From Salinisphaera dokdonensis (GTDB taxonomy: Bacteria > Pseudomonadota > Gammaproteobacteria > Nevskiales > Salinisphaeraceae): a stretch of DNA of 64,000 nt. Within the stretch, counting starts at the first letter, position 1. Each line of letters opens with the position of its first letter. The notes beneath the pieces are model-generated. The model did not search any database, was not told the DNA's origin, and saw only the letters and a program-made list of their open reading frames with translations. The DNA lies in the NCBI RefSeq assembly GCF_040361215.1, contig NZ_APND01000003.1:310001-374000 (forward strand). Direction: 5' to 3'. Position numbers and translations under genes: made by a program. Positions 34,516 through 43,424 of the stretch are shown here, piece after piece.

Positions 34516-35478
34516 ATGTACGAATCCCAGCAGGTCAGCGCCGAAGGCGGCACCCGCCTGGTGGCTTATCACTGGCCAGCGACCATTCGATCTCGCGCGT
34601 CGCTGGTGATTGTTCATGGCATGGCCGAGCATGCGCGCCGCTACAGTCGGTTCGCCGAACGACTCGCCCGGCGCGGCATCGATGTGCACGGTTTCGACCT
34701 GCGTGGCCACGGTGCGACCACGCGCTCGATCGATCACGGATTCATGGGCGATCGCACGACTTGGGATGTGTTGATCGACGACGTGCAGCGCATCCGTCGC
34801 CGCGCCCAAGAAACCAACAACGGCCCGGTATTCCTGTTCGGTCACAGCCTCGGTTCGTTCATCGCGCAGGCCGTGCTTCAGAAGCACGGTCACGATTATG
34901 CAGGCGCGATTCTGTGTGGCGTGGATATGCCCAATCGCACGCAATCGCGGCTGGCGGCCTGCTTGGCGCGCCTCGAAATCGCGCGCATGGACACCACCGG
35001 ATCGAGCGACCTGCTGCAGCGCCTGATCATCGGCCCCTACGATCGTCGCCTGAAACGGCACCTCGGCGACAACCGCGATAATGGATGGTTGTCGAGCGAT
35101 AGCGCTGCCGTCGACGCTTACGAAGCCGATCCGGATTGTGGCTTTGCCCTGCGTGCCGGCACCTGGCATACGGTCCTGCGCGGCATCGTGCGGAGTCATG
35201 GTCCCCATGCACGCCGGCGCATACCCGTAGGCCTTCCGCTACTGCTGATCGCCGGCGGCAATGACCCCATGGGCCAGTTCGGTCGCGGGCCCGAGCGCCT
35301 CGCCCGTGCGTTCGAAGGCGACGGGCAAACCGACCTGGAACTGCGTATCTACGAAGGCCTACGGCACGAGTTGCTGCACGAGCGAGCGGCGGATACGGTG
35401 ACCGAAGATATCCGCGCCTGGATCGAGAGCCGAATTGGCACTGCGCCAGTCGACGATCGACCGCGCGCTCTTACCTGA
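34516..35478 (+). CDS. Alpha/beta hydrolase, monoacylglycerol lipase-like
   Basis: This 320-residue serine hydrolase of the lysophospholipase/monoacylglycerol lipase group has the oxyanion HGMAEHARRY (34-43), GFDLRGHGATTR, the nucleophile elbow GHSLGS with Ser111, and a probable triad completed by Asp250 (LIAGGNDPMG) and His284 (GLRHELLHE). There is no signal peptide. The start is ATG 34516 with AAGG ten bases upstream; the longer open frame upstream is antisense to glpK. Divergence from glpK over 66 bases suggests a shared control region and a path from acylglycerol to glycerol 3-phosphate (inference). Confidence 0.9.
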   Translation: MYESQQVSAEGGTRLVAYHWPATIRSRASLVIVHGMAEHARRYSRFAERLARRGIDVHGFDLRGHGATTRSIDHGFMGDRTTWDVLIDDVQRIRRRAQETNNGPVFLFGHSLGSFIAQAVLQKHGHDYAGAILCGVDMPNRTQSRLAACLARLEIARMDTTGSSDLLQRLIIGPYDRRLKRHLGDNRDNGWLSSDSAAVDAYEADPDCGFALRAGTWHTVLRGIVRSHGPHARRRIPVGLPLLLIAGGNDPMGQFGRGPERLARAFEGDGQTDLELRIYEGLRHELLHERAADTVTEDIRAWIESRIGTAPVDDRPRALT

Positions 35479-35487
35479 GGATCTTTC

Positions 35488-36309
35488 ATGCGTCTGCATG
35501 TGTTGGCGATTGCCGCCCTGAGTCTTGTTGTGCCGGCCGCCTTCGCTGCGCCGTCGGCCGATCTCTGGCCGCGCTGGGAGGCTCACGACGAAAGCGCGAC
35601 GCAGACAATCGATCACAGTCGCTACGACGCGTTTCTGCAGAAATACGTGGCGCCGCACGCTCAGGGGCCGAACGGTGTGCGCTACGCCGAGGTCACCGAC
35701 GCGGACAGCCATGCACTCGACGACTATCTCGAGGCGCTCCAACAGATCGATATCGATGCTTACAGCCGCCCGGTACAGCGTGCCTACTGGATCAACTTAT
35801 ACAACGCCAAGACGCTCGATCTCGTGATCGAGAACTACCCTGTCGATTCGATCCGCGATATTGGCGGCGGCATCTTCACGTCCGGCCCGTGGAAGAAAAA
35901 GCTGCTGCGGGTAAACGACGAGAAACTCAGCCTCAACGATATAGAGCACCGTATCCTGCGCCCAATCTGGGGTGACGGCCTGACCCATTACGGTGTGAAT
36001 TGCGCGTCGATCAGCTGCCCGAGCCTGCGCGCGAAAGCGTATACCGCCGACAACCTGTATTCCGAACTGCGTGCGAACGCGCGGGACTACGTGAACAGCG
36101 CGCAAGGCGTGACCATAGATAATGGTCGTGTGACCGTATCGACGCTGTATGACTGGTACGCGGGCGACTTCGGACGCACGAGCCGCGGAGTCGTGAGCCA
36201 CTTGCGCCAATACGCTGCCCCCGGCCTATCCGCGCGCCTCGACATGCTGGGCCGTATCGACGACTACGCCTATGATTGGGCGCTCAACGATGAACGCAAT
36301 ATCCAGTAA
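35488..36309 (+). CDS. DUF547 domain periplasmic protein
   Basis: This exported protein has 273 residues with a clear signal peptide (MRLHVLAIAALSLVVPAAFA, cleavage after AFA). The DUF547 core is RAYWINLYNAKTLDLVIENYP (about 95), LNDIEHRILRPIW and HYGVNCASISCPSLR (two Cys, one His, possibly metal- or disulfide-forming), then YDWYAGDF. The biochemical function of DUF547 is unknown. It starts nine bases after the hydrolase stop, so it is likely co-transcribed. It is convergent with the anti-sigma gene. Confidence 0.9.
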   Translation: MRLHVLAIAALSLVVPAAFAAPSADLWPRWEAHDESATQTIDHSRYDAFLQKYVAPHAQGPNGVRYAEVTDADSHALDDYLEALQQIDIDAYSRPVQRAYWINLYNAKTLDLVIENYPVDSIRDIGGGIFTSGPWKKKLLRVNDEKLSLNDIEHRILRPIWGDGLTHYGVNCASISCPSLRAKAYTADNLYSELRANARDYVNSAQGVTIDNGRVTVSTLYDWYAGDFGRTSRGVVSHLRQYAAPGLSARLDMLGRIDDYAYDWALNDERNIQ

Positions 36310-36339
36310 CGGCTCGAACCAGGCGCCGGCACGCCTCGC

Positions 36340-37107
36340 CTAGCTCGTACGCCGCGCGATGCGGGACGTCCACATGAGCTTGCCGCTGGGCCCACTCGCC
36401 TGGTCGTTCGCACCGGCATCCTCCATGGACACCATCAGCCGCGCGGGCCGATCCATGGACTTCGCGACCTTGTCCGGCACCGTCATCTCGTGATCGCCGT
36501 GCGTGTTCGGCCACTTGCCGAGCAACACCGGGCCACCGTCGTCCGGCTTGAACCACAGGCGCAGCACCTTGCCCTCGGGCACGTCGTAATCGCCCATCGC
36601 AACCACTTTCATCTTGTGGCTGTCTTCGCGTGCGGTCACGTGCCAGCTCATGCCGGTCGGCTCGTCGTAAACCACACTGGCGTAAGCCGCCTGCGGTGCT
36701 TGCTCGACGGCATTGCCGCCGCTATTCGAACCCGTGAACAGCAGGCCGGCCATGACGATCGCTGCAACCGATGCCGCAATGGCAACGCCGCGCCAGATCG
36801 GCCCGGCGCTATCATTTGCAGCCGCACGGCCCGGCTCGACTACAGGCGCGCTGCTTTGCGCGGTGCGATCGATGCGGGCCATACCCAGTTCCCGAGTCAC
36901 ACCATCCCAAACGGCGGCCGGCGGCTCGACGGGCTCGAGCGCCAAACCGAGCGCGCCAAGACGATGCTCCCAGTAGGCGAGCTCCGCGCGCGCCTCGGCG
37001 TCGTGCATAAGCAGCGTATCGAAGCGGCTGCGCTCGCGGGCATCGAGCGTGCCGAGCACGTACTCCGCCGCCTGCAGGGTGCGTTGTTCCTGTTCGGACT
37101 CGGCCAT
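36340..37107 (-). CDS. Anti-sigma factor, RskA family
   Basis: This 255-residue single-pass membrane anti-sigma factor has a cytoplasmic sigma-binding domain (EYVLGTLDARERSRFDTLL, about 16), a transmembrane helix (IWRGVAIAASVAAIVMAGLLF) and a periplasmic RskA-type domain ending with LMVSMEDAGA and PSGKLMW. It would hold the cognate ECF sigma factor inactive until a periplasmic signal triggers release. Its ATG shares one base with the sigma gene's TAA (TAATG), so the two are coupled. The first in-frame ATG of the open frame lies inside the sigma gene and is rejected. Confidence 0.92.
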   Translation of the reverse strand: MAESEQEQRTLQAAEYVLGTLDARERSRFDTLLMHDAEARAELAYWEHRLGALGLALEPVEPPAAVWDGVTRELGMARIDRTAQSSAPVVEPGRAAANDSAGPIWRGVAIAASVAAIVMAGLLFTGSNSGGNAVEQAPQAAYASVVYDEPTGMSWHVTAREDSHKMKVVAMGDYDVPEGKVLRLWFKPDDGGPVLLGKWPNTHGDHEMTVPDKVAKSMDRPARLMVSMEDAGANDQASGPSGKLMWTSRIARRTS

Positions 37108-37670
37108 TACGTACGCTCCGCCAGGCATTCGCGCAGGCGCATCAAGCCGCGCCGTATCCAACTCTTGACGGTGCCCAGGGGCGCGTCAAGCCGTTCGGCA
37201 AGCTCCTGATGGGTCAGTCCTTCGTAATAGGCGAGCAGCACGCTGTCGCGCTGCTGTGGTTGCAAGGTTTTCAAACAGACTCTGATCGCATCGAGCGATT
37301 GCTGGTTTTCATTTTCTTCAGGCGGCGACAAGGCCTGCTCGTCTTCAAGCAGTGTTGCCATCATGTCCGGCTCCTCCGGCATGGCCACTTCCGGGCGCTT
37401 GCGTCTGAGCACATCCAGCGCGCGGTATCGGGCAATCGACAACAACCATGTCAGCGGCGCTCCCCTTTCCGGCGCGTAGGTATCGGCTTTTTGCCACACG
37501 CGCACATAAGCATCCTGAAGCGCGTCCTGTGCGCGCTCCGGGTTACGCAGGATACGCAGCAATAGCGAATACAGTTGCGAAGAGGTCGCGGCATAGAGCC
37601 GCTGGAAAGCCTGTTCGTCGCCTCGCGCGGTGGCAGACAGCCACTCGGCCAGCTGTTCTCTTTCTGCCAT
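37107..37670 (-). CDS. ECF RNA polymerase sigma factor (SigK/RskA-partnered type)
   Basis: This 187-residue extracytoplasmic-function sigma factor has region 2 (AFQRLYAATSSQLYSLLLRIL, then AQDALQDAYVRVWQKADTY and PLTWLLSIARYRALDVLRRK) followed by region 4 (QRDSVLLAYYEGLTHQELAERLDAPLGTVKSWIRRG). There is no region 3. Paired with the RskA-like anti-sigma directly downstream. The regulon is unknown. The 195-base upstream gap is the natural place for an autoregulated promoter, but I could not identify a known ECF motif. Confidence 0.94.
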   Translation of the reverse strand: MAEREQLAEWLSATARGDEQAFQRLYAATSSQLYSLLLRILRNPERAQDALQDAYVRVWQKADTYAPERGAPLTWLLSIARYRALDVLRRKRPEVAMPEEPDMMATLLEDEQALSPPEENENQQSLDAIRVCLKTLQPQQRDSVLLAYYEGLTHQELAERLDAPLGTVKSWIRRGLMRLRECLAERT

Positions 37671-37865
37671 CAGCTATGCGCCCGCCGTCGCTGACAGGCA
37701 CAACGCATCATGTCCGCAGTGTGTAGGGACATGCGGCGCGTCGAAACGACATGCATGGACGCTGGCGCTACTCATGGATGGACTCGCTATCCGTTTATCG
37801 GAAGTAGTTTGGCGGTAAAACCGGTCCGACTCAATCCGGGCCGGCGCCGGGCAAGGAAGACGTGC

Positions 37866-38825
37866 TCAGTTCAGCGCACCGCCACAGCTGCTGCCCTGGC
37901 CGGCCGTGCAGCCATAGCAGTGATCGCCGATGGCGATCGCGCGTTGCTCGAAATCGGTATCGATCAGTTCGCTCAGGTGAACCGCATCACCGCCGCCGAG
38001 CGGCATGTCGAGCATCTGATTGAAATCGCAGTCGTAGACATAGCCCCGCCAGCCCACGCTGATCAGACCGCGGCACATCACGCTGGCCACGTTCTCGCTG
38101 CGATGGGCGCCGCGCAGCAGATCCATGTATTCGCCCATGCGCTTCTCGCGCAGGAGCATGTGCGCGTACCGCTTGATCGGCATGTTCGCGATCGTGAACA
38201 GGCTGTCGAACGCGATTCCGAACTTGTCGTCCAGAAAGCGCTTGTAGTCGTCTTCGAGCGTTTCCTGCGGCGGGGGTAGCGTGGGCGAAACCGGGTTGTA
38301 GACCAGATTCAGCGCCAACCCGCTATCAGGCTTGCCATAGCCCACCGCGTTGAGCTTCTGCAACGCGGCAATACTGGAGTCGAACACGCCCTTGCCACGC
38401 TGGGTATCCACGTTGTCGGCCGTATAGCACGGCAACGAGGCAATCACTTCGACCTCATGATCGGCAAGAAACTGCGGCACCCAGTCGTAGCCCGGCTCTT
38501 CTATGATGGTCGGATTGCAGCGATCCATCAGATGCACGCCCAGCGCCTTGGCTTCAGACATGAAATCGCAAAACAGCGGGTGCATCTCCGGCGAGCCGCC
38601 GGTGACGTCGAGATTGCGGATACCCTGCGCCTGGATAAACTCCAGCGCGACATCCATGGTCTCGCGATCCATCATTTCCGTGCGTTTGGGCCCGGCCTCC
38701 ACATGGCAATGGGTACAGGCCAGATTGCACAGATAACCCAGGTTCATCTGCAGCGTATGCAATGCATCGCGGCGGATTCGCGGGAAATCGGTACCGGGTG
38801 TAGGGATGCTGCTCGTCGTGCGCAT
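37866..38825 (-). CDS. arsS: Arsenosugar biosynthesis radical SAM protein ArsS
   Basis: This radical SAM enzyme of 319 residues has the [4Fe-4S] motif CNLACTHC (Cys33, Cys37, Cys40; CxxxCxxC), VTGGSPEMHPLF, NLVYNPV and LPPPQ. It ends in a Cys-rich tail, HCYGCTAGQGSSCGGALN. This architecture matches the ArsS family, thought to attach a 5-deoxyadenosyl group to dimethylarsenic during arsenosugar formation. In several relatives the tail contains selenocysteine; here it reads Cys throughout. The start ATG 38825 has GAGG upstream. No arsM methyltransferase or ars resistance genes are visible in the window. It is divergent from hemB. Confidence 0.87.
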   Translation of the reverse strand: MRTTSSIPTPGTDFPRIRRDALHTLQMNLGYLCNLACTHCHVEAGPKRTEMMDRETMDVALEFIQAQGIRNLDVTGGSPEMHPLFCDFMSEAKALGVHLMDRCNPTIIEEPGYDWVPQFLADHEVEVIASLPCYTADNVDTQRGKGVFDSSIAALQKLNAVGYGKPDSGLALNLVYNPVSPTLPPPQETLEDDYKRFLDDKFGIAFDSLFTIANMPIKRYAHMLLREKRMGEYMDLLRGAHRSENVASVMCRGLISVGWRGYVYDCDFNQMLDMPLGGGDAVHLSELIDTDFEQRAIAIGDHCYGCTAGQGSSCGGALN

Positions 38826-38931
38826 GACGTTCGCCTCGCGCTTGATTCGGTTGCACACGATCTTAGCAGGAGTTGAAAGCGCCGACTCTGGCACGCATGT
38901 AATCCGCATTGATTCCGCAGGGCTTATCGTC

Positions 38932-39936
38932 ATGCCGCATAGTTTTCCCGGACACTACCCCGCCACGCGCCTGCGCCGAGGCCGAGCTCATGACTTTGCA
39001 CGCCGGCTCTCGCGCGAAACGAAGCTGTCGGTGGACGACCTGATCTACCCGATCTTCGTCACCGAGGGAGAGCCGGTGAACGTGACCGCCATGCCCGGCG
39101 TACAGCGTCATACGCTCGACGGATTGATGCGCGAGATCACCGATGTCGTCGCACTCGGCATCCCCGCCGTCGTGCTGTTCCCAGTCATCGATCCAGACAA
39201 GAAAACACCGGACGCCGAAGAAGCTGCGAACCCCGACGGCCTGATCCCGAAGGCCGTACGAGCCATCAAGCGCGAGTTTCCCGAACTCGGCGTGATGACC
39301 GACGTCGCTTTGGACCCCTACACCAGCCATGGGCAGGACGGCGTGATCGATGGCGACGGCTACGTCCTGAACGACCCGACGGTGGATATCCTGGTGCGCC
39401 AGACACTGGCCCATGCCGATGCCGGTGTGGATATCGTCTCGCCTTCGGACATGATGGATGGCCGCATCAAGGCCATGCGTGCTGCGCTCGAGCAGAACGG
39501 GCATGTAAACACCATCATCATGTCTTACGCCGCCAAGTTCGCTTCGAGCTTCTACAATCCCTTTCGCGAAGCGCTCGGATCTGCCGGCAATCTAGGCAAG
39601 GCCGACAAGCGCACCTACCAGGTCGACCCGGCCAACACCGACGAAGCCCTCCGCGAGGTCGCGCTCGACCTGAAAGAAGGCGCCGACATGGTGATGGTCA
39701 AGCCCGGCATGCCCTATCTCGACATCATTCATCGAGTGAAGGAGACCTTCGGCGTGCCGACCTTCGCCTATCACGTGTCCGGCGAGTACGCGATGCTCAA
39801 GGCCGCGATCCAGAACGGCTGGCTCGACGAACGCGCGGCGGTGCTCGAATCCCTGGGCAGCTTCAAGCGCGCTGGCTGCGACGGTGTGCTCACTTATTTT
39901 GCGAAGGATGCGGCGCGCTACCTCGCATCTAATTGA
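38932..39936 (+). CDS. hemB: Delta-aminolevulinic acid dehydratase (porphobilinogen synthase)
   Basis: HemB condenses two 5-aminolevulinate molecules to porphobilinogen. The 334-residue protein has the Schiff-base lysines in MSYAAKFASSFYNPFREA and VMVKPGMPYLDII. The metal loop reads DVALDPYTSHGQDGV with no cysteines, so this is the magnesium-type, not the zinc-type, enzyme, as in Pseudomonas. SPSDMMDGRI and FAYHVSGEYAML are also present. Start ATG 38932 was chosen because family N-termini begin just before RLRR. It ends two bases before the first glycosyltransferase of the glycan island. Confidence 0.97.
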   Translation: MPHSFPGHYPATRLRRGRAHDFARRLSRETKLSVDDLIYPIFVTEGEPVNVTAMPGVQRHTLDGLMREITDVVALGIPAVVLFPVIDPDKKTPDAEEAANPDGLIPKAVRAIKREFPELGVMTDVALDPYTSHGQDGVIDGDGYVLNDPTVDILVRQTLAHADAGVDIVSPSDMMDGRIKAMRAALEQNGHVNTIIMSYAAKFASSFYNPFREALGSAGNLGKADKRTYQVDPANTDEALREVALDLKEGADMVMVKPGMPYLDIIHRVKETFGVPTFAYHVSGEYAMLKAAIQNGWLDERAAVLESLGSFKRAGCDGVLTYFAKDAARYLASN

Positions 39937-39938
39937 TC

Positions 39939-41228
39939 ATGCCCGAGTCAGAGAATGCCCCGCCGGCTAATCTAAGCGGGCATGGAAATTCGAAAAAGCG
40001 CTTGGGAGTAGCAGCGCGCGCTCCGCGCGTTCTTGTAGTCGTACGCGGCTTCCCCGAGCTATCGGAAACTTTCGTTTTTGATCATGTCGCAGGCCTCGCA
40101 CGCCGAGGGTTCGACACCTATGTAGCAGCCTCGAAACCAGACCCAGCATATTTTCAGATGCGTGTTGGGCAAAATACCGACAATATAAAAATGGTTGCCG
40201 GTTATCGCGGCATAACGAAGTTACGCCGATACGCTAAGTTTCTATTTCGACACCCGTCCCTCTTGTTCGACCGGTTCGCGCGAGACAGGGCTGCGTTTGC
40301 CGACAGTCTTCGAACGGTGATTCAAGAAGTACTCCCAGACGTCATTCATGCCCACTTCGGAACCAACGGCGTTTCCGCAGCACTTGCTGTACCGCGCGAT
40401 CCGATACCGATCCTAGTCAATTTCCACGGTTTTGACTTTACAACCCTACCCAAAAAATTCGGGTGGAACGCATATCGAAAAATACTAAACTCTCGGCCCA
40501 ACACTCATGCGATCGCACATTCTGACTTCGCCGAGCGGCGTCTCAGCGCACAGTTGACTGTTCCCATTCATCGAATACGTCTAGGCGTGGATGCCGCGCT
40601 TTTCAATCCACCTGCGAAAAAGGCGTATTGGAACGAAACGATAGAGCTACTCCTCGTCGGCAGACTTGAGTGGATCAAGGGACAACACACCGCGATCGAA
40701 GCACTCGCCGTGGCCCGAGCTGACGATCCCCACCGAGAGTATTACCTCACTCTCGTCGGAGACGGGCCGATCAGAACTCGGCTGCATTCGCTCGTTAAGC
40801 GTTTGGGGTTGGACGATGTTGTGACATTTACTGGGGCAATGCACTCGGCGCAGGTGGCTGAACAGATGCGCGCTAGCGACATACTCTTAGTACCTTCGCA
40901 GCCAAGCCCACAAGGCGCCCGGGAAGCCTTCGGACGGGTCGCCATCGAAGGCATGGCCGCTGGCCTGCCGGTTATCGGAACGCCCGTTGGTGGTCTGCCT
41001 TCAGCAATTGGCAAAGCTGGCATCCTTACCCAAGGTACTGATCCTGTATCGGTCGCAAAGGCTATCAGGGCAGGTCTCGCGCGTTCACCCGATCATTGGC
41101 GCGAGGTAGCGCAGTCACGCGCCAGACAGTTCTCGATAGAGAAGATGTGGAATGAATACAGCGCTCTTACTCATTCGGCAGCTGCGCTTCAGACTAAAGC
41201 TGAAATTAGATCCGCAGATTGCCACTGA
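39939..41228 (+). CDS. Glycosyltransferase family 4 (GT-B)
   Basis: This 429-residue retaining glycosyltransferase has an N-terminal acceptor half with GFPELSETFV (typical of colanic acid/exopolysaccharide GT4 enzymes) and HAHFGTNGVSAAL, and a GT1-type C-terminal half with LLVGRLEWIKGQHTAIEAL, LVGDGPIRTRL and the EX7E region EAFGRVAIEGMAAGLPVIGT. Start ATG 39939 lies two bases after hemB. Codon use changes markedly from hemB into this gene (many A/T third positions), marking the left edge of the island. Its 3' end overlaps the next gene by 77 bases. Confidence 0.9.
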   Translation: MPESENAPPANLSGHGNSKKRLGVAARAPRVLVVVRGFPELSETFVFDHVAGLARRGFDTYVAASKPDPAYFQMRVGQNTDNIKMVAGYRGITKLRRYAKFLFRHPSLLFDRFARDRAAFADSLRTVIQEVLPDVIHAHFGTNGVSAALAVPRDPIPILVNFHGFDFTTLPKKFGWNAYRKILNSRPNTHAIAHSDFAERRLSAQLTVPIHRIRLGVDAALFNPPAKKAYWNETIELLLVGRLEWIKGQHTAIEALAVARADDPHREYYLTLVGDGPIRTRLHSLVKRLGLDDVVTFTGAMHSAQVAEQMRASDILLVPSQPSPQGAREAFGRVAIEGMAAGLPVIGTPVGGLPSAIGKAGILTQGTDPVSVAKAIRAGLARSPDHWREVAQSRARQFSIEKMWNEYSALTHSAAALQTKAEIRSADCH

Positions 41229-41916
41229 ACCTGCTAGAACGGCGCGGCGGCTGGCCGATATACGCCTGAACTGGGCCTACCTATGGGCCGCGCCTTATGT
41301 CGTAGGGAAACAGATACTGGATCTCGGGCCGGAAACCTGGGCGGGCGACACTATTGCAGAGTGCGCGAGCCGAGTTGATCGGCTTACGACGCCAAACGCC
41401 TTGAGTCCTAAACTCAGCAATGAGCTACCAAAGGCGCAGTATTCGACTGGCGTCGCGTACCGTATACCCTTCCCGTCTCAGTACTTTGACGTCGTCATCG
41501 CGTTCCGATCTACCGACGTTCTTCAAAACGATTCTGAGTGTCTCAAGGAACTTCGACGGGTCTTGCGGCCTGGCGGCTATGTTCTGCTTTCGACACCGAA
41601 CCCCAACCGGCGATCCGTTACATTTTCGAGTTGTCACCAGAACACGATGGTGAATACCGAATTCGAAACGCAATCGCTACCGTCCTCGGCCCGCGATATA
41701 TTCAATCAAGTTGAACTATGCGGCCTATTTGAGGACGAAATGGTGCGTACTCCTCACACCCAACGCTCGTTCGCTGACACGGTGCAGCCCTGTAAGGACT
41801 TCATGCTTAGCGATGAGGCCGAGGCGAGACTGAATTTCTTCATCGGTTATGAAGACCTTGCCGACTGCGTTGAACTGTTTGCGATATGGGAGAGGGCCGA
41901 ATCATGCGAGCCCTGA
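41152..41916 (+). CDS. SAM-dependent methyltransferase (Methyltransf_11-like)
   Basis: This protein of up to 254 residues has a degenerate class I SAM motif (QILDLGPETWAGD, about 54-66), FDVVIAFRSTDVL, and a post-motif ELRRVLRPGGYVLLSTPNPN typical of the methyltransferase 11 group. The proposed ATG lies 77 bases inside the upstream GT4 gene, unusually far. A later start is possible, but no good alternative ATG precedes motif I. Probably it modifies a glycan made by the neighbouring enzymes. Confidence 0.75.
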   Translation: MNTALLLIRQLRFRLKLKLDPQIATEPARTARRLADIRLNWAYLWAAPYVVGKQILDLGPETWAGDTIAECASRVDRLTTPNALSPKLSNELPKAQYSTGVAYRIPFPSQYFDVVIAFRSTDVLQNDSECLKELRRVLRPGGYVLLSTPNPNRRSVTFSSCHQNTMVNTEFETQSLPSSARDIFNQVELCGLFEDEMVRTPHTQRSFADTVQPCKDFMLSDEAEARLNFFIGYEDLADCVELFAIWERAESCEP

Positions 41917-42209
41917 ACTTGCGAAGCCTTAGACAGCTTGACCAAGCATGCTATATCGACTTGGAGAGCGGAAAAGCGATGCTCGGAACCGGAGCGAAGC
42001 TCAGTGTTATTAAAATTCAGGTCTTGCATTCATAAATTGCGTTCACCGAACCGAAACGCCGGAATGTTCCCGAGGCTCTTGGGACAACCGACGCTCACGC
42101 CGAGCTGGTCAACGATTTCGAGACTTCTTACCTGCGTAAACGGCCAACTGCCACCAAGCCGGCAGCCAAGTCGCCTCCGCACGCCAGTAGTACGCTCGAA
42201 CCCTTGTAG
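41904..42209 (+). pseudogene. Possible decayed gene, one in-frame stop
   Basis: The gap 41917-42441 holds no intact gene. One frame is open for 101 codons except for a single TAA at 42033-42035: it begins ATG 41904 (MRALNLRSLRQLDQACYIDL) and continues after the stop with plausible codons (PKRRNVPEALGTTDAHAEL, then YLRKRPTATKPAAKSP) to TAG at 42207. The second half looks like a normal protein C-terminus. I cannot name the family. The rest of the gap (42210-42441) shows no recognisable feature other than the upstream region of the next gene. Confidence 0.3.
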
Positions 42210-42441
42210 CCGTATCGAAGTCCGATTTCGATCGGGCGTCAACCCGGGCCACGTGTGGAACTCGCCAGACAATCACTCTATCTGCCGACGCCTGCGCCCA
42301 CCGCGATAACCAGTCAAACTATTAAAAGGCCTTGAAAGCGAATAAGCCCGGAACCACGCCAACTAAGCCGCTGGTTACGCGCTAAAGCGTTGCTTGTATT
42401 TGCCAGCGCATCGACTGGAAACCCGAAACAGAAGCCGACCC

Positions 42442-43359
42442 ATGGATATATCCGTAGTGCTTGCAACTCGAAATCGTGCTTTGCAGCTGTCCGAAACGCT
42501 TGAGTACTATCGGAAACTCAACACAGAGAACATCCACTGGGAGCTTTTGGTTACCGACAACGGAAGTACCGACGACACTCTCAACGTCCTTAAAAGTGCC
42601 GCATCTGATCTTCCGCTTTCGGTATTCGAATGCCCTGAGCCCGGCAAGGCGGCTGCAGTCAATCTCGCGTTGGAACACGCAAGCGGTGCGCTGATCGTAT
42701 TTACTGACGACGACATCCTTCCCGACGAGAACTGGTTGCTTGAGTACGCTACCGGGCTGAGACGTTGGCCGAACGAGGCAATTTTCGGTGGCCAAATAGA
42801 GCCGCGCTTCGAGCCCGGAACCTCGGCATGGATAGCATCGCCCGATTTCCCGTTGGCCCGTGTCGCCTATTCACACTACAAACCGGCGGACAGCGAACAA
42901 AAGGTCTCTACCGCGCCCTTCGGAGGCAATTTCGCTGTCAAACGTACCGTATTGATGGACGCCAGGTTCGACGCCGAAATCGGGCCGAGGCCGGGTTCAT
43001 ACCGTATGGGTGTAGAGACCGAGCTACTGACGCGACTCGCTAAGAACGGATGGGATTTTGTCTATCTCGACCGAGCCTTCGTGCAGCACGTTATAAGACC
43101 CGAGCAGACCACGGAACACTGGTTGCTGAAACGCGCATACAATGCTGGGCTCAGCCGCGGGCGAAATCAGCGTTCGAGCGGCAAGGGCCCGCCGATAAGC
43201 GCGGCAAGTCTAGCCTACGAGAGCATCCGTCTAGGCCTTAAGTACCAGGTGCAACGCATGTTTGCGGATGAGCAGTCGCGCCTACGCACTGGCGTTCGTT
43301 GGCAGCAGGCACGCGGCGAACTACAGGCAAGAAAAGACATGAGCCATCCAGGCGAGTAA
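42442..43359 (+). CDS. Glycosyltransferase family 2 (paralogue A)
   Basis: This 305-residue inverting GT-A transferase has the N-terminal DISVVLATRNR (2-12), WELLVTDNGSTDDT, the DxD-bearing FTDDD (87-91) and IFGGQIEPRF, then a C-terminal MGVETELLTRLAKNGWDFVYLDRAFVQHVIRPEQ. The protein is closely similar to the one at 46070-47149 (shared RWPNEAIFG and PGT-AWI-SPDF). Start ATG 42442 begins directly at the conserved beta strand. The weak ribosome-binding site (AGAAG) is typical of this island. Confidence 0.9.
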   Translation: MDISVVLATRNRALQLSETLEYYRKLNTENIHWELLVTDNGSTDDTLNVLKSAASDLPLSVFECPEPGKAAAVNLALEHASGALIVFTDDDILPDENWLLEYATGLRRWPNEAIFGGQIEPRFEPGTSAWIASPDFPLARVAYSHYKPADSEQKVSTAPFGGNFAVKRTVLMDARFDAEIGPRPGSYRMGVETELLTRLAKNGWDFVYLDRAFVQHVIRPEQTTEHWLLKRAYNAGLSRGRNQRSSGKGPPISAASLAYESIRLGLKYQVQRMFADEQSRLRTGVRWQQARGELQARKDMSHPGE

Positions 43360-43424
43360 GCCATCGTGCAGGTGACCGGACTCGCCTGCGCTAAACTGGA
43401 TGTTTTTAGGCTTCCACGATATTC

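Noticed and set aside
34450..35208. Upstream extension of glpK
   Set aside because: It reads antisense through the hydrolase gene; family N-termini begin at MRPNHLLAIDQ.
42030..42272. Minus-strand 80-codon frame in the gap after the methyltransferase
   Set aside because: No start signal or similarity; overlaps the more protein-like plus-strand remnant.
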